A stretch of DNA of 64,000 nt from Streptomyces griseoviridis (lineage in GTDB: Bacteria; Actinomycetota; Actinomycetes; Streptomycetales; Streptomycetaceae), in contig NZ_CP029078.1 in NCBI RefSeq assembly GCF_005222485.1, positions 8,371,501 to 8,435,500 on the forward strand. Direction: 5' to 3'. Each line of letters opens with the position of its first letter. The stretch's first letter is position 1. The position numbers and the translations under genes are program-made. Below the pieces are notes generated by a model, which worked only from the letters and a program-made list of their open reading frames with translations, had not been told where the DNA came from and ran no database searches. This document shows positions 33,392 to 41,494 of the stretch, piece by piece.

Positions 33392-34368
33392 GGGGCGCCC
33401 GCGGCGCCCTCGCCCGACCTGCCGCGGAACGCCGCCCGGTACGCCCGCGGGCTGGTGCCCACCACCTGGCGGAACCGCTCACGGAACGCGGTCGGCGAGC
33501 CGAACCCGGCCTGCCGCGCGACGCGTTCGACCGGCTGGTCGCCGCTCTCCAGCAGATACTGCGCCCGGCGCACCCGGGCCGCCAGCAGCCACCGCAGGGG
33601 CGTGGTCCCCGTCTGCTCGCGGAACCGCCGGCTGAAGGTGCGCTCGCTCATGCCCGCGCGGGCCGCGAGGGCGCCCAGGGTGATCTCGTCGGCGAGATGG
33701 TCGCCGATCCACTCGAGCACCGGTTCGAGGGCGGAGCCGCGCGGCACCGGCGGACGGTCGTGCACGATGAACTGCGCCTGCCCGCCCTCCCGTTCGAGGG
33801 GGACGACGGCCCGACGCGCCGAGTCGGCCGCGACCGCCGAGCCGTGGTCGCGCCGCACCAGGTGCAGGCACATGTCGAGTGAGGCCGCCGCCCCCGCCGA
33901 GGTGAGGATCTGCCCGTTGTCGACGTACAGGACGTCGGGCCGCACGTCGATCTCCGGGTAAAGGCGGGCCAGTTCGGCGGCGGCCGCCCAGTGCGTGGTC
34001 GCGGGCAGCCCCGCCAGCAGCCCCGCCGCGGCCAGGACGAAGGCCCCGGAGCAGACCGAGGCGATCCTGGTCCCGGCGGCGGCCGCCGCGCGCAGGGCGT
34101 CCAGCGCGGCGGGCGAGATCGGTCCTGTCGCCGGATTGCAGCCGGGCACGATGACCGTATCGGCGGTGCGCAGCGCGTCGAGGCCCCGGTCCACCCGCAG
34201 GACCACTCCGTCGCCCCGCACCTCGGGCGTCTCGGCGCACACCCGTACCCGGTAGGGGCGGCGGCCGTCGGGCAGCCGCACCCAGTCGAAGACCTGGAGG
34301 GGCGCCGCCAGATCGAACGGCACCACGTCGTCGAGCGCGAGGATCTCCACAGCGTGCATGAACGCCAC
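33268..34368 (-). CDS. GlxA-family AraC-type transcriptional regulator
   Basis: 366 residues. The N-terminal DJ-1/PfpI-like domain (about 5-190) has VEILALDDVVPFDLAAPLQV and ASVCSGAFVLAAAGLLAG with the nucleophile-elbow Cys; the C-terminal AraC domain (about 215-315) holds two HTHs, LGALAARAGMSERTFSRRFR and VERVARQAGFGSPTAFRERF. Residues about 322-366 are a low-complexity Ser/Ala tail produced by reading into the antisense of the DUF5133-like gene, so the ancestral stop was probably lost. GTG 34368 and ATG 34359 are both possible starts. Divergent from the DUF2269-like gene, a plausible target. Confidence 0.85.
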   Translation of the reverse strand: MAFMHAVEILALDDVVPFDLAAPLQVFDWVRLPDGRRPYRVRVCAETPEVRGDGVVLRVDRGLDALRTADTVIVPGCNPATGPISPAALDALRAAAAAGTRIASVCSGAFVLAAAGLLAGLPATTHWAAAAELARLYPEIDVRPDVLYVDNGQILTSAGAAASLDMCLHLVRRDHGSAVAADSARRAVVPLEREGGQAQFIVHDRPPVPRGSALEPVLEWIGDHLADEITLGALAARAGMSERTFSRRFREQTGTTPLRWLLAARVRRAQYLLESGDQPVERVARQAGFGSPTAFRERFRQVVGTSPRAYRAAFRGRSGEGAAGAPQTASGSPSSSPLGAVAASSSASAAATASSTVVAPVSAHSA

Positions 34369-34535
34369 GATAGGCGGATTCCCGCCGCCGCCGTGACCTG
34401 GGCTCGAGCGGAGAAGCCCAGCCGGGAGGGGTTGGCGGGAATCCGTTGATGACTGTCGTTCCGGCCTCTGGGGAGAGGGCCCGCGACTCCGTAGCGTGAG
34501 CCGGGTACGGCCCCACGCACCCCGGAAGGCGTCCG

Positions 34536-34991
34536 ATGACCCACGTCCTGCTGATCCTGCACGTCCTCGCGGCCATCCTGGCCATAGGACCTGTCACGGT
34601 CGCCGCGAGCATGTTCCCGCCGGCCGCGCGCCGCGCCCTGAGCGGACCTGACGGGGTGGGGACGGTACGGCTGCTGCACCGCGTCTGCCGCGTCTACTCC
34701 GGGATGGGCGTCGCGGTACCGGTCCTCGGCATCGCCACCGCCGCGGCGATGGGGGTCCTCGGCAGCGGCTGGCTCATCGCCTCCCTCGTCCTGACCGCCG
34801 TCGCGGCGGGAGTGCTGATCGCCTTCGTCCTGCCCCGCCAGGACGAACTGCTCGAACAGGTCGGTTCGGGCCGGGCCGTGGAGCGCGCGCACACCGTCCA
34901 ACTGGCCATGACCACGGGCGTCTTCAACCTGCTGTGGGCCACCGTCACGGTCCTGATGATCGTCCGTCCCGGCTCGACGACCGGCGTCTGA
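34536..34991 (+). CDS. DUF2269-like integral membrane protein
   Basis: 151 residues with four hydrophobic helices (about 3-25, 55-75, 78-100, 122-145). The N-terminal LLILHVLAAILAIGPVTVAA matches the DUF2269 opening. GGAAGG lies 8 bases before the ATG. No known function. Divergent from the GlxA-type regulator. Confidence 0.75.
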   Translation: MTHVLLILHVLAAILAIGPVTVAASMFPPAARRALSGPDGVGTVRLLHRVCRVYSGMGVAVPVLGIATAAAMGVLGSGWLIASLVLTAVAAGVLIAFVLPRQDELLEQVGSGRAVERAHTVQLAMTTGVFNLLWATVTVLMIVRPGSTTGV

Positions 34992-35129
34992 CCAGCCGGG
35001 AGGTGTCGTCCACGGCACACCGCCGACCGTCAAGCGCTCCGGGGTGATTCACACCCCGGTGTGCCCGTACGCATACACTCGGCAGCCGTGCCCGCGCGCG
35101 TGGGCCAGACAGGAAAGGCGTGTTGACGG

Positions 35130-35348
35130 GTGTTCCAGGATTCCCCCATCTACGACCGACTCGTCGCCGAGCGCGGCGACATCCCCGCTCAGACACGCAG
35201 GGAGGCCGAGCGCGTGAGCCGGGAACTGGAGTACGTCATGCGACCGTTCCAGTCCTCCCTGGGACACGCGCCCGGCGCCGAACGCCCCGCCCAGCAGGGC
35301 GCCGGCTGGCAGCGCTCGGCCCTGCTGCCCGGCTCGCTGCCGCACTGA
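35130..35348 (+). CDS. Small conserved hypothetical protein
   Basis: 72 residues from GTG 35130; an in-frame TGA at 35124-35126 excludes a longer N-terminus. An N-terminal helical segment (VAERGDIPAQTRREAERVSR ELEYV) is followed by a disordered tail. It ends 7 bp before the 3' end of the convergent ATP-grasp gene. No function can be assigned. Confidence 0.6.
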   Translation: MFQDSPIYDRLVAERGDIPAQTRREAERVSRELEYVMRPFQSSLGHAPGAERPAQQGAGWQRSALLPGSLPH

Positions 35349-35355
35349 CCCTCCC

Positions 35356-36339
35356 TCAGCACACCGTCCGGTCCGAGTCGTCGAGCCGCGTGCGCGGTTC
35401 GGGCCCCGGGCGCGCCAGCCACTCGGCGATGGTCCTGGCGATGGGCTGGCCCGTCTCCACCTCGACGAACCCGAACTGGCCCGACTGGTTGCATTCGAGG
35501 AACCACCAGGTGCCGTCCGCGTCCTCCGCGAAGTCGAAAGCGCCGTACGCCAGTTCGGCCTCCCGCAGATACCCGTGCACCCCGCTCGCCACCCGCGGCG
35601 GCACCGCCACGGCGCACCACGGCACCTCCGAGGACGCGAACCGCACGTCCACCTCGTCCGGGTCCGCGTCCCGCGCGGTGGCCTTGCGGGCGGCGAGCAA
35701 CTCCCCGCCCACCGCGGTCAGTCGGATGTCGGCCCGCTTGGCGACCCGGCGTTGCAGCAGCGTCGGCCCGAACGCCACCGCGGAGAAGTCGGCGTCGGGC
35801 GCGACCCTGCTGGTCGGCACCGCACGCGGCGGATCCTGCGGGTGCGCCCCGGAGACCGGCTTGACGACCAGGTCCGGATAGCGCTCCGCGAACTCCCGCG
35901 CGGCCTGCGGGAACGTCGTGATCAGCGTGGCGGGCACGGGCAGCCCGCAGCGCTGGGCCAGCCGCAGCTGCCAGGGCTTGTGGCGGGCCCTGCGGGCCGC
36001 CTCGGGGTGGTTCATCCAGCGGGCGTCGGTGCCCCGCAGCATGCCGTACAGGGCCTGCGAGGCCTCCTCGGTGAGCCAGGCCGAGGGCACGGCCGCGCGG
36101 GCGGCGGGCGAGCCGGGCCTGCGGACCCAGACGGACCGCAGACCCGAGAGGCTCACCAGCCGCCCGGCGGACTGGAGATGGCCGCGGAACCGGCCGTGCA
36201 CGTACTCACCGGAGAGCGCCACGCCCCCGGTCAGATCGGCCGGATCGAGGCGGACCACGGGGACCCCCGAGGCGTTGAGGTGCACGACCACCATGTCGGC
36301 CGTCACATCCTCTTCAGAGGTCAGGATCAGCACGGTCAT
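35356..36339 (-). CDS. tgmB: ATP-grasp ribosomal peptide maturase (TgmB-like graspetide ligase)
   Basis: 327 residues. MTVLILTSEEDVTADMVVVH opens the N-terminal domain; the ATP-grasp core contains DARWMNHPEAARRARHKPWQ, PDLVVKPVSG, FGPTLLQRRVAKRADIRLTA and a C-terminal metal/ATP site WWFLECNQSGQFGFVE. This is the SAV_5884-type maturase family that forms side-chain omega-ester or omega-amide rings in graspetides. ATG 36339 lies 17 bp after the stop of the small precursor gene, so both are one operon. No methyltransferase (tgmC) gene is adjacent, unlike many three-gene tgm loci. Confidence 0.88.
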   Translation of the reverse strand: MTVLILTSEEDVTADMVVVHLNASGVPVVRLDPADLTGGVALSGEYVHGRFRGHLQSAGRLVSLSGLRSVWVRRPGSPAARAAVPSAWLTEEASQALYGMLRGTDARWMNHPEAARRARHKPWQLRLAQRCGLPVPATLITTFPQAAREFAERYPDLVVKPVSGAHPQDPPRAVPTSRVAPDADFSAVAFGPTLLQRRVAKRADIRLTAVGGELLAARKATARDADPDEVDVRFASSEVPWCAVAVPPRVASGVHGYLREAELAYGAFDFAEDADGTWWFLECNQSGQFGFVEVETGQPIARTIAEWLARPGPEPRTRLDDSDRTVC

Positions 36340-36356
36340 CGTCTGCGGTTCCGCGT

Positions 36357-36548
36357 TCAGTCGTCGAAGTGTGTCTTGGAGCCCGCGGTGGACGTCGTCG
36401 TCCCCACCTCCCTCAGCAGGGCGAGGTCCCGTGCGGCGACCCGGCCGTCGAAGAGAACGTTCAACTGCAGCCCGGTGTCGTAGACATACGGCACGGTGGT
36501 CTCCAACTCCACCGCCGGACGTGCGTAGTTGAGCGCGAACGGTTGCAT
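36357..36548 (-). CDS. tgmA: Graspetide precursor (putative ATP-grasp target RiPP, TgmA-like)
   Basis: 63 residues. The leader has the recognition-type PFALNYARPA near its N-terminus, typical of ATP-grasp target RiPPs, and an amphipathic middle (LQLNVLFDGRVAARDLALLR). The C-terminal core is GTTTSTAGSKTHFDD (49-63): Thr/Ser/Lys donors followed by the acceptor pair Asp62-Asp63, consistent with one or more ester or amide rings made by the adjacent ligase. AGGGGAGA lies 5 bases before the ATG at 36548; a longer in-frame frame upstream has no support. The ring pattern cannot be predicted safely. Confidence 0.82.
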   Translation of the reverse strand: MQPFALNYARPAVELETTVPYVYDTGLQLNVLFDGRVAARDLALLREVGTTTSTAGSKTHFDD

Positions 36549-36624
36549 CGAATCTCCCCTGTCGGTGCTGCGCCGATCGAGCGGTCCCGCACTGCGGCCC
36601 CGCCCCATCCGCCGACTGCCTTGC

Positions 36625-36660
36625 CCTATCAGTCACTTATACGAATCGAACGGGTGAATG
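36625..36660 (-). promoter_or_regulatory. AT-rich promoter region of the graspetide operon
   Basis: On the minus strand the sequence around 36634-36650 reads TTCGATTCGTATAAGTGACT, an AT-rich island with a TATAAG -10-like element about 90 bp before the precursor start. A matching -35 is not obvious. Confidence 0.35.
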
Positions 36661-36666
36661 GTTTCC

Positions 36667-36969
36667 TTACTCTCCGTAGTCACGGGGAGGATTCATGACC
36701 ATTCGCCTGTCGGGAGTGGAGCGCAGGGTGCGCAGCGCCAGGAGCAGGACGCCGATGTCGTCCAGGTACACGGGGTCCGGCACCAGGTCGGTCGGCAGAA
36801 CGAAATAGAGCACCGCACCCCAGAAAACCCAACGTGGGCCGGTGGGGAGCCCCGCGCGGCGCAGCTCCTTGCGCGTCCGCACCAGACGCACCATCAGCAC
36901 CACCGCCACCGCGAGAACGAGTGCGGCGAGGACCCCGGCGACCACCGCCGCCATTGTGATCGGTTTCAC
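36667..36969 (-). CDS. DUF1232 (YkvA-like) membrane protein
   Basis: 100 residues from GTG 36969 (GGAGG 4 bases upstream). One N-terminal membrane helix (AAVVAGVLAALVLAVAVVLM), a basic loop and the DUF1232 core YFVLPTDLVPDPVYLDDIGV followed by LLLALRTL. Members are small membrane proteins of unknown function. Encoded upstream of, and in the same direction as, the graspetide operon but separated by its promoter. Confidence 0.75.
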   Translation of the reverse strand: MKPITMAAVVAGVLAALVLAVAVVLMVRLVRTRKELRRAGLPTGPRWVFWGAVLYFVLPTDLVPDPVYLDDIGVLLLALRTLRSTPDRRMVMNPPRDYGE

Positions 36970-37190
36970 GTTTCCTCCCATGCCGTCGGCCGCCGCACCA
37001 CGACCCGTCTTCCCGGTTTCCCGCAATCCGCGTTCCTACGTCCGACCACCCGTCAGCGTGAGGTACCTCTCACACCGCTGGGTCACCCGAGTGGCAGTGG
37101 GCTCGGGCGGAGCTTAGAAATGGTCAACGAAACCCCGCGTGGCGCGTGTCGGGGGACGCGGGCCCGCAGACCTCTCCTATGGAGCCGAGC

Positions 37191-38345
37191 ATGAGCTTCC
37201 GCTCGTCAGCACCCGATCCGAACGATGCCCCCATAACCACCCAGGACGCCGACCCGATCACCGCCGTCGTCCATGCTGCTGTGGCTGACCGTCCACTGGA
37301 GGAGGTCGCCCATCTCATCACCCTGTTGGAGCAGTCCCCGCAGTACGCGCAGGCGACCGTCGACGCCCTGCGCGCCATCGGCACCAGCCGTTCCGTCGAG
37401 GACGTCACCCGTCTGGTGGCGCTGCTGACCCGGCCGCCGCGCGACCCCGACAGCGCGGACGAGGCCATCAGGGCCGCGGCCGAGTTCCGCCCGGTGGAGG
37501 AGGTGACCCGGCTGATGTCACTGCTGAGCCGGACACCGCTGGAACCGCACGCGGGACGGGAGGCGGCCCGGGTCGCCGCCACCGCACGTCCGGTCGAGGA
37601 CCTCGTGGAACTGATCGGCCGGATGAGCATCGAGCGCGACGCCCCGCTCCCGCCCGAGGCGCCGCAGGACCCGGAGGCGCCGGCCGCGCAGCAGGTCGGC
37701 GCGGCGGAGGCGGCGCCGCCGGCGGCCGCCGCGCCCCCGGCCGCACCACCCCCGCCCGCCGCGCAGCCGTTCGCCCCGCAGCCGGTCGGCGCCCAGCCGT
37801 TCGGCGAGCAGCCGTTCGACGCGGAACCGGGCGACGTCGAGTCCGTGCCCCCGCTCGAAGTGATCGAGGGCCGCACGCCCCGACGGCTGCCCCGCTCCGC
37901 CGACCGCCCACCGGCCCGGCGCCAACTGGCCTGGCCGAGCCTGGCCGCGGCGGGCGTGCTGCTGCTCTGCGCGCTGCTCTGGTTCCCGCCGCACGGGGAC
38001 GGCGTCCCGATGCGGGCCTACGGCTTCGCGCTGGGCGTCTTCGTGCTCTGCGCGCTGCTGTCGGTGGCGCTCACCGTGCGGCCGGCGCTGCCGGTCCTCG
38101 CGGGCGCGGTGGTGGTGCCGGCGCTGCTGGCCGCGGCCCAGGTCTTCGAGGGCCGCTTCCACTCGGCGCAGCTCTCCCAGGGGCTGTCCCTCGCGCTGGC
38201 GCCGAGCTGGGTCGCCGGTCTCGCCGCCGTCTTCGCGTCGCTGACGGCACTGGTCGCCCTGCTGGTGCGGCTGACCTGGCAGCCGCCGGTCCTGGAGACG
38301 GCCCCGCCCCGGCAGTTGGCCGGGGCCGGCTCCGCCGAGGACTGA
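37191..38345 (+). CDS. Helical-repeat membrane protein, unknown function
   Basis: 384 residues. Residues about 25-150 hold four related units of about 33 residues built on the pattern RPxEEVxxLIxLLxxxP (RPLEEVAHLITLLEQSP, RSVEDVTRLVALLTRPP, RPVEEVTRLMSLLSRTP, RPVEDLVELIGRM). A Pro/Ala-rich linker (about 165-235) leads to four membrane helices (about 248-370). GGAG 6 bases before ATG 37191 selects this start over the ATG four codons earlier. The repeats resemble a peptide-binding solenoid facing the cytosol. Convergent with the next gene at a 4-bp gap. No family assigned. Confidence 0.7.
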   Translation: MSFRSSAPDPNDAPITTQDADPITAVVHAAVADRPLEEVAHLITLLEQSPQYAQATVDALRAIGTSRSVEDVTRLVALLTRPPRDPDSADEAIRAAAEFRPVEEVTRLMSLLSRTPLEPHAGREAARVAATARPVEDLVELIGRMSIERDAPLPPEAPQDPEAPAAQQVGAAEAAPPAAAAPPAAPPPPAAQPFAPQPVGAQPFGEQPFDAEPGDVESVPPLEVIEGRTPRRLPRSADRPPARRQLAWPSLAAAGVLLLCALLWFPPHGDGVPMRAYGFALGVFVLCALLSVALTVRPALPVLAGAVVVPALLAAAQVFEGRFHSAQLSQGLSLALAPSWVAGLAAVFASLTALVALLVRLTWQPPVLETAPPRQLAGAGSAED

Positions 38346-38349
38346 CGGC

Positions 38350-39507
38350 TCAGTCGCCGTCCCGGTCGGGACGGCCCGAGGGATCCTCGCCCCCGCTTCC
38401 GCGGTCCGCCGCGGGCGCGGGGCGCTGGCCCTTGCCCGCGTCCTTGAACCAGCCCAGCCTGCGCGTCAGTTGCCGCAACGGCGTCGCGGCCGTCGCGTCG
38501 GCGGACGGCGCCCTCGGGGCGGGCTCGCCGCCCGTCTCGCGGTACACCGCGAGCGCCTCGTGCGCCCGCTCGGCGGCCTCCCGGTACAGGTCCCGGGACT
38601 GCGTCATGGCGTCCAACGCCTCGGCGTACATGGCGACCAGCGCCCGCTGGCGGACCAACTCCTCTTCGAGGGTGGTCAGATGCCAGTCGTCGCGCAGCGC
38701 GGTGAGCGTCAGGCCCGCGCCCTCGGGGAGCGGCTTGGTGATGAGGCCCGCGTACCGGGTCACCGCGGCGACCAGGTCCTCGGGCCGCGAGCCGTCGAGG
38801 AAGACGGTGCGCACGGCCAGGTCCTGCGCCTCCTCCCGCGACACGTCCACCGGCAGGACGACGGCCCCGCCCCGCGGGATCTCCACACCGAAGTCGCGCA
38901 GCGCGAAGTTCACCACCCGCAACTGGTCGGGCGCGGCGCGGTGCTCCACCACCCGGTGCCTGAGCCCTGGCGGCAGATGCCGGTGCAGCGGGAGCTGCCC
39001 CTGCCCGTCCGGAGTCATCGCCTCGTGGACGACGATCCCGATGGTCCAGCCGCCCCGCACCGAGCTCCGCAGCAGGGTGCGGATGTCCTTGTCCTCCTCG
39101 GGCAGCCGGTGGGCCGTGCGCAGCCGCAACCCGGTGACCTGCTCGTGGTCCCACGCCTCCGCGGGGTCGTCCGGCCAGAACATCGTCGCCGGTGAGGGCC
39201 ACTCCTGGTCCCAGGCGCGTTCGGCCTCGGCCGCCAGCACCCAGTCCCTGCCGTCCGCGCCGTCCCTGGCCAGGGAGAGCCTGGCGCGCACGATCACGCC
39301 GTCCGCGACCTGCCAGCGGGCCTCGAAGACGTACTCCGAGATCGTGGCGGCCTCGGGCGGCTCCATGTGGTCGTCGATGACCCCGTCGTGCTTGTGCCGT
39401 TCCAGGGTCCGCCGGACGACGGCGGCCGGGTCGGGGCCGACGTACCGGCCGCGGGACAGCCACAGGGTCGGCGGGTGGGTGGGGCGGGCGCTGGTCGAGG
39501 TGGCCAT
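38350..39507 (-). CDS. Conserved hypothetical protein with C-terminal coiled coil
   Basis: 385 residues, soluble. N-terminal half is mixed alpha/beta (DHMEPPEAATISEYVFEARW, IVRARLSLARDGADGRDWVL); the middle includes RVVNFALRDFGVEIPRGGAV; residues about 275-335 form a coiled coil (LTTLEEELVRQRALVAMYAE). The C-terminus is disordered and charged. No catalytic motif is seen and I do not recognise the family. Confidence 0.65.
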   Translation of the reverse strand: MATSTSARPTHPPTLWLSRGRYVGPDPAAVVRRTLERHKHDGVIDDHMEPPEAATISEYVFEARWQVADGVIVRARLSLARDGADGRDWVLAAEAERAWDQEWPSPATMFWPDDPAEAWDHEQVTGLRLRTAHRLPEEDKDIRTLLRSSVRGGWTIGIVVHEAMTPDGQGQLPLHRHLPPGLRHRVVEHRAAPDQLRVVNFALRDFGVEIPRGGAVVLPVDVSREEAQDLAVRTVFLDGSRPEDLVAAVTRYAGLITKPLPEGAGLTLTALRDDWHLTTLEEELVRQRALVAMYAEALDAMTQSRDLYREAAERAHEALAVYRETGGEPAPRAPSADATAATPLRQLTRRLGWFKDAGKGQRPAPAADRGSGGEDPSGRPDRDGD

Positions 39508-39943
39508 GGGTCCTTGCCGGGGCGGGGACGGGTGCGTCCCCCAGTATGGTCACCGCGGGCCACGGGCGGACCCCGGGGGTGTGCGCGCACAGCGAACACC
39601 TGGGACGTCCGCCCCGCGCACGGGGGTGCGCGCCGCGTCCCTGGGCCGCCGTGCCGCCCCGCGCGTGCGGCCGTCGCACCGGACGGGACGGGGGACGCCG
39701 GCTCTCCGCGCCGGTGCGGGTCTCGTCACCGTTGCGTACACATACCCGCAGGGTCACCCCCGGGTGCGCCGGGTTGCCACGCCACCGGGCCGCGGTCGGA
39801 CGCCGGTACCCGCGCCGAGGACGGCGAAGGGCCCGGGATCGCTCTCCCGGGCCCTGTGCCGTACTCGGCCGCTCGGCCGGTGGGCCGCTCGTGCTCACTG
39901 CCCGGCAGGAGTCACCGGCCGGGCGTTCGTCCGTGCCGGACGG
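39508..39943. other. 436-bp intergenic region
   Basis: It separates two leftward genes. It should contain the promoter of the hypothetical protein at 38350-39507 and the terminator of the ferredoxin reductase (39828-39855). Apart from the hairpin I see no gene, RNA or repeat. Confidence 0.5.
39828..39855 (-). terminator. Hairpin terminator after the ferredoxin reductase gene
   Basis: AGGGCCCGGGA (39828-39838) and TCCCGGGCCCT (39845-39855) form a perfect 11-bp stem with a 6-base loop, 88 bp past the stop of the leftward reductase gene. Confidence 0.65.
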
Positions 39944-41308
39944 TCAGGCGCCGCTCTCGCGGAGCATGTCCTCGCGCTCGACCAGCTTGACCCGCTCGCG
40001 GCCCTGGGGTTCGCCGAGCGCCTTCTCCGCCGCGTCGAGCCGGTACCAGCCGTCCCACGTGGTGTAGCGGACGCCGCGCTCGCCGAGGAACGCGTCGACG
40101 GCCTCGGGCGCGGGCGCCGTCGGCTCCTGGAGCCGGCCGGCCGCGAAGTCCTCGAGGAGGTTGGACACCGTCTCGTTGGCGTCGCCCTTGGTGTGGCCGA
40201 TCAGGCCCACGGGGCCGCGCCGGATCCAGCCGGTGACGTACGTCGAACTGAGGTGGCCGCCGGTCTCCTGGAGAACCCGGCCGCCCTCGTCGGGGACGGT
40301 GCCGGAGTCGAGGTCCCAGGGCAGCTTCGGGAGCTTGTCGGAGAGGTAGCCGACCGCCCGGTACACCGCGGTGACGTCCCACTCCTTGAACGCGCCGGTG
40401 CCCTTGACGTTGCCGGTGCCGTCGAGCGCGGTGCGCTCGGTGCGCAGGCCGACGACCTTGCCGTCCTCGCCGAGGATCTCGGTGGGCGACTCGAAGAAGT
40501 GCAGGAACAGCTTGTGCGGGCGCTCGCCGACGTCGCGGATCGCCCAGTTCTCCAGGGTCTTGGCGACCATGTCGGCCTGCTTGTTGCCGCGCCTGGTCTC
40601 GATCGAGCCCGCGTCGTAGTCGATGTCCTCGGGGTCGACGATGACCTCGATGGTGGGGGAGTGGTCGAGCTCCCGCAGTTCGAGCGGGGAGAACTTCGCC
40701 TGCGCGGGGCCGCGCCGTCCGAAGACGTGCACCTCCAGCGCCTTGTTGGCCTTGAGGCCCTCGTGGACGTTGGGCGGGATCTCCGTCGGCAGCAGCTCCT
40801 CGGCGGTCTTGGCGAGGATGCGCGCCACGTCGAGCGCCACGTTGCCGACACCGAGGACGGCGACCTTCTCGGCCTCCAGCGGCCAGGTGCGCGGCACGTC
40901 CGGGTGGCCGTCGTACCAGGAGACGAAGTCGGCGGCGCCGTACGAGCCGTCGAGTTCGATGCCCGGGATCGACAGCTCGCGGTCGGCCGTCGCGCCGGTG
41001 GAGAAGATCACCGCGTCGTAGAACGCGCGCAGGTCGTCCAGGCTGATGTCGGTGGGGTAGTCGACGTTGCCGAACAGGCGGATCTGCGGCTTGTCGAGCA
41101 CCTGGTGGAGGGCGGTGATGATGCCCTTGATGCGGGGGTGGTCGGGGGCGACGCCGTAGCGGATCAGGCCGAACGGGGCCGGCATGCGCTCGAAGATGTC
41201 GATGGACACACCGGGCTCGGTGGCCACGTCGGACTTGAGCAACGCGTCGGCGGCGTAGATCCCGGCGGGGCCGGCTCCGACGATGGCTACCCGCAGGGGG
41301 CGGGGCAT
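39944..41308 (-). CDS. Ferredoxin-NADP(+) reductase, adrenodoxin-reductase type (FprA-like)
   Basis: 454 residues. FAD motif RVAIVGAGPAGIYAADALL at the N-terminus, ERMPAPFGLIRYGVAPDHPR, second Rossmann VAVLGVGNVALDVARILAKT for NADPH, FGRRGPAQAKFSPLELREL and GWIRRGPVGLIGHTKGDANE near the C-terminus, all matching actinobacterial FprA. It moves electrons between NADPH and ferredoxin, feeding cytochrome P450s and other acceptors. An iron-box-like palindrome lies 50 bp upstream, so iron limitation may induce it. Confidence 0.92.
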   Translation of the reverse strand: MPRPLRVAIVGAGPAGIYAADALLKSDVATEPGVSIDIFERMPAPFGLIRYGVAPDHPRIKGIITALHQVLDKPQIRLFGNVDYPTDISLDDLRAFYDAVIFSTGATADRELSIPGIELDGSYGAADFVSWYDGHPDVPRTWPLEAEKVAVLGVGNVALDVARILAKTAEELLPTEIPPNVHEGLKANKALEVHVFGRRGPAQAKFSPLELRELDHSPTIEVIVDPEDIDYDAGSIETRRGNKQADMVAKTLENWAIRDVGERPHKLFLHFFESPTEILGEDGKVVGLRTERTALDGTGNVKGTGAFKEWDVTAVYRAVGYLSDKLPKLPWDLDSGTVPDEGGRVLQETGGHLSSTYVTGWIRRGPVGLIGHTKGDANETVSNLLEDFAAGRLQEPTAPAPEAVDAFLGERGVRYTTWDGWYRLDAAEKALGEPQGRERVKLVEREDMLRESGA

Positions 41309-41358
41309 GATCAGGTTCCCTTCGAGCGGCGACAGATCGACTCGACGGAAGCCTAAGC

Positions 41359-41372
41359 TAAGGCAAGCCTTA
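41359..41372 (-). promoter_or_regulatory. Iron-box-like palindrome (DmdR1/IdeR type)
   Basis: TAAGGC-AA-GCCTTA, within an AT-rich stretch beginning CCTAAGC, resembles the TTAGGTTAGGCTAACCTAA-type box bound by DmdR1/IdeR repressors in Streptomyces. It sits 51 bp upstream of the ferredoxin reductase start. Confidence 0.5.
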
Positions 41373-41448
41373 CCGGTACACCGGTCCGGTCTATGGGCTC
41401 ATAACCCGACTTTATGAGCGGGGACCGCCGGTGAAGAGGGTACAGCAA

Positions 41449-41487
41449 CGGGCCGCGGCACCCCGCCGAGAGCGGTGCCGCGGCCCG
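41449..41487 (-). terminator. Strong hairpin after the chitosanase gene
   Basis: CGGGCCGCGGCACC (41449-41462) pairs perfectly with GGTGCCGCGGCCCG (41474-41487); loop 11 bases. It begins 8 bp beyond the leftward chitosanase stop. Confidence 0.8.
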
Positions 41488-41494
41488 TTTCCGG

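Noticed and set aside
35130..35348. Small rightward protein next to tgmB as a third graspetide gene
   Set aside because: It is convergent with the tgm operon, has a normal helical N-terminus, and lacks leader or core features.
38432..41356. 974-residue rightward open frame across two leftward genes
   Set aside because: It spans two well-supported minus-strand genes and a terminator; translation is low-complexity.
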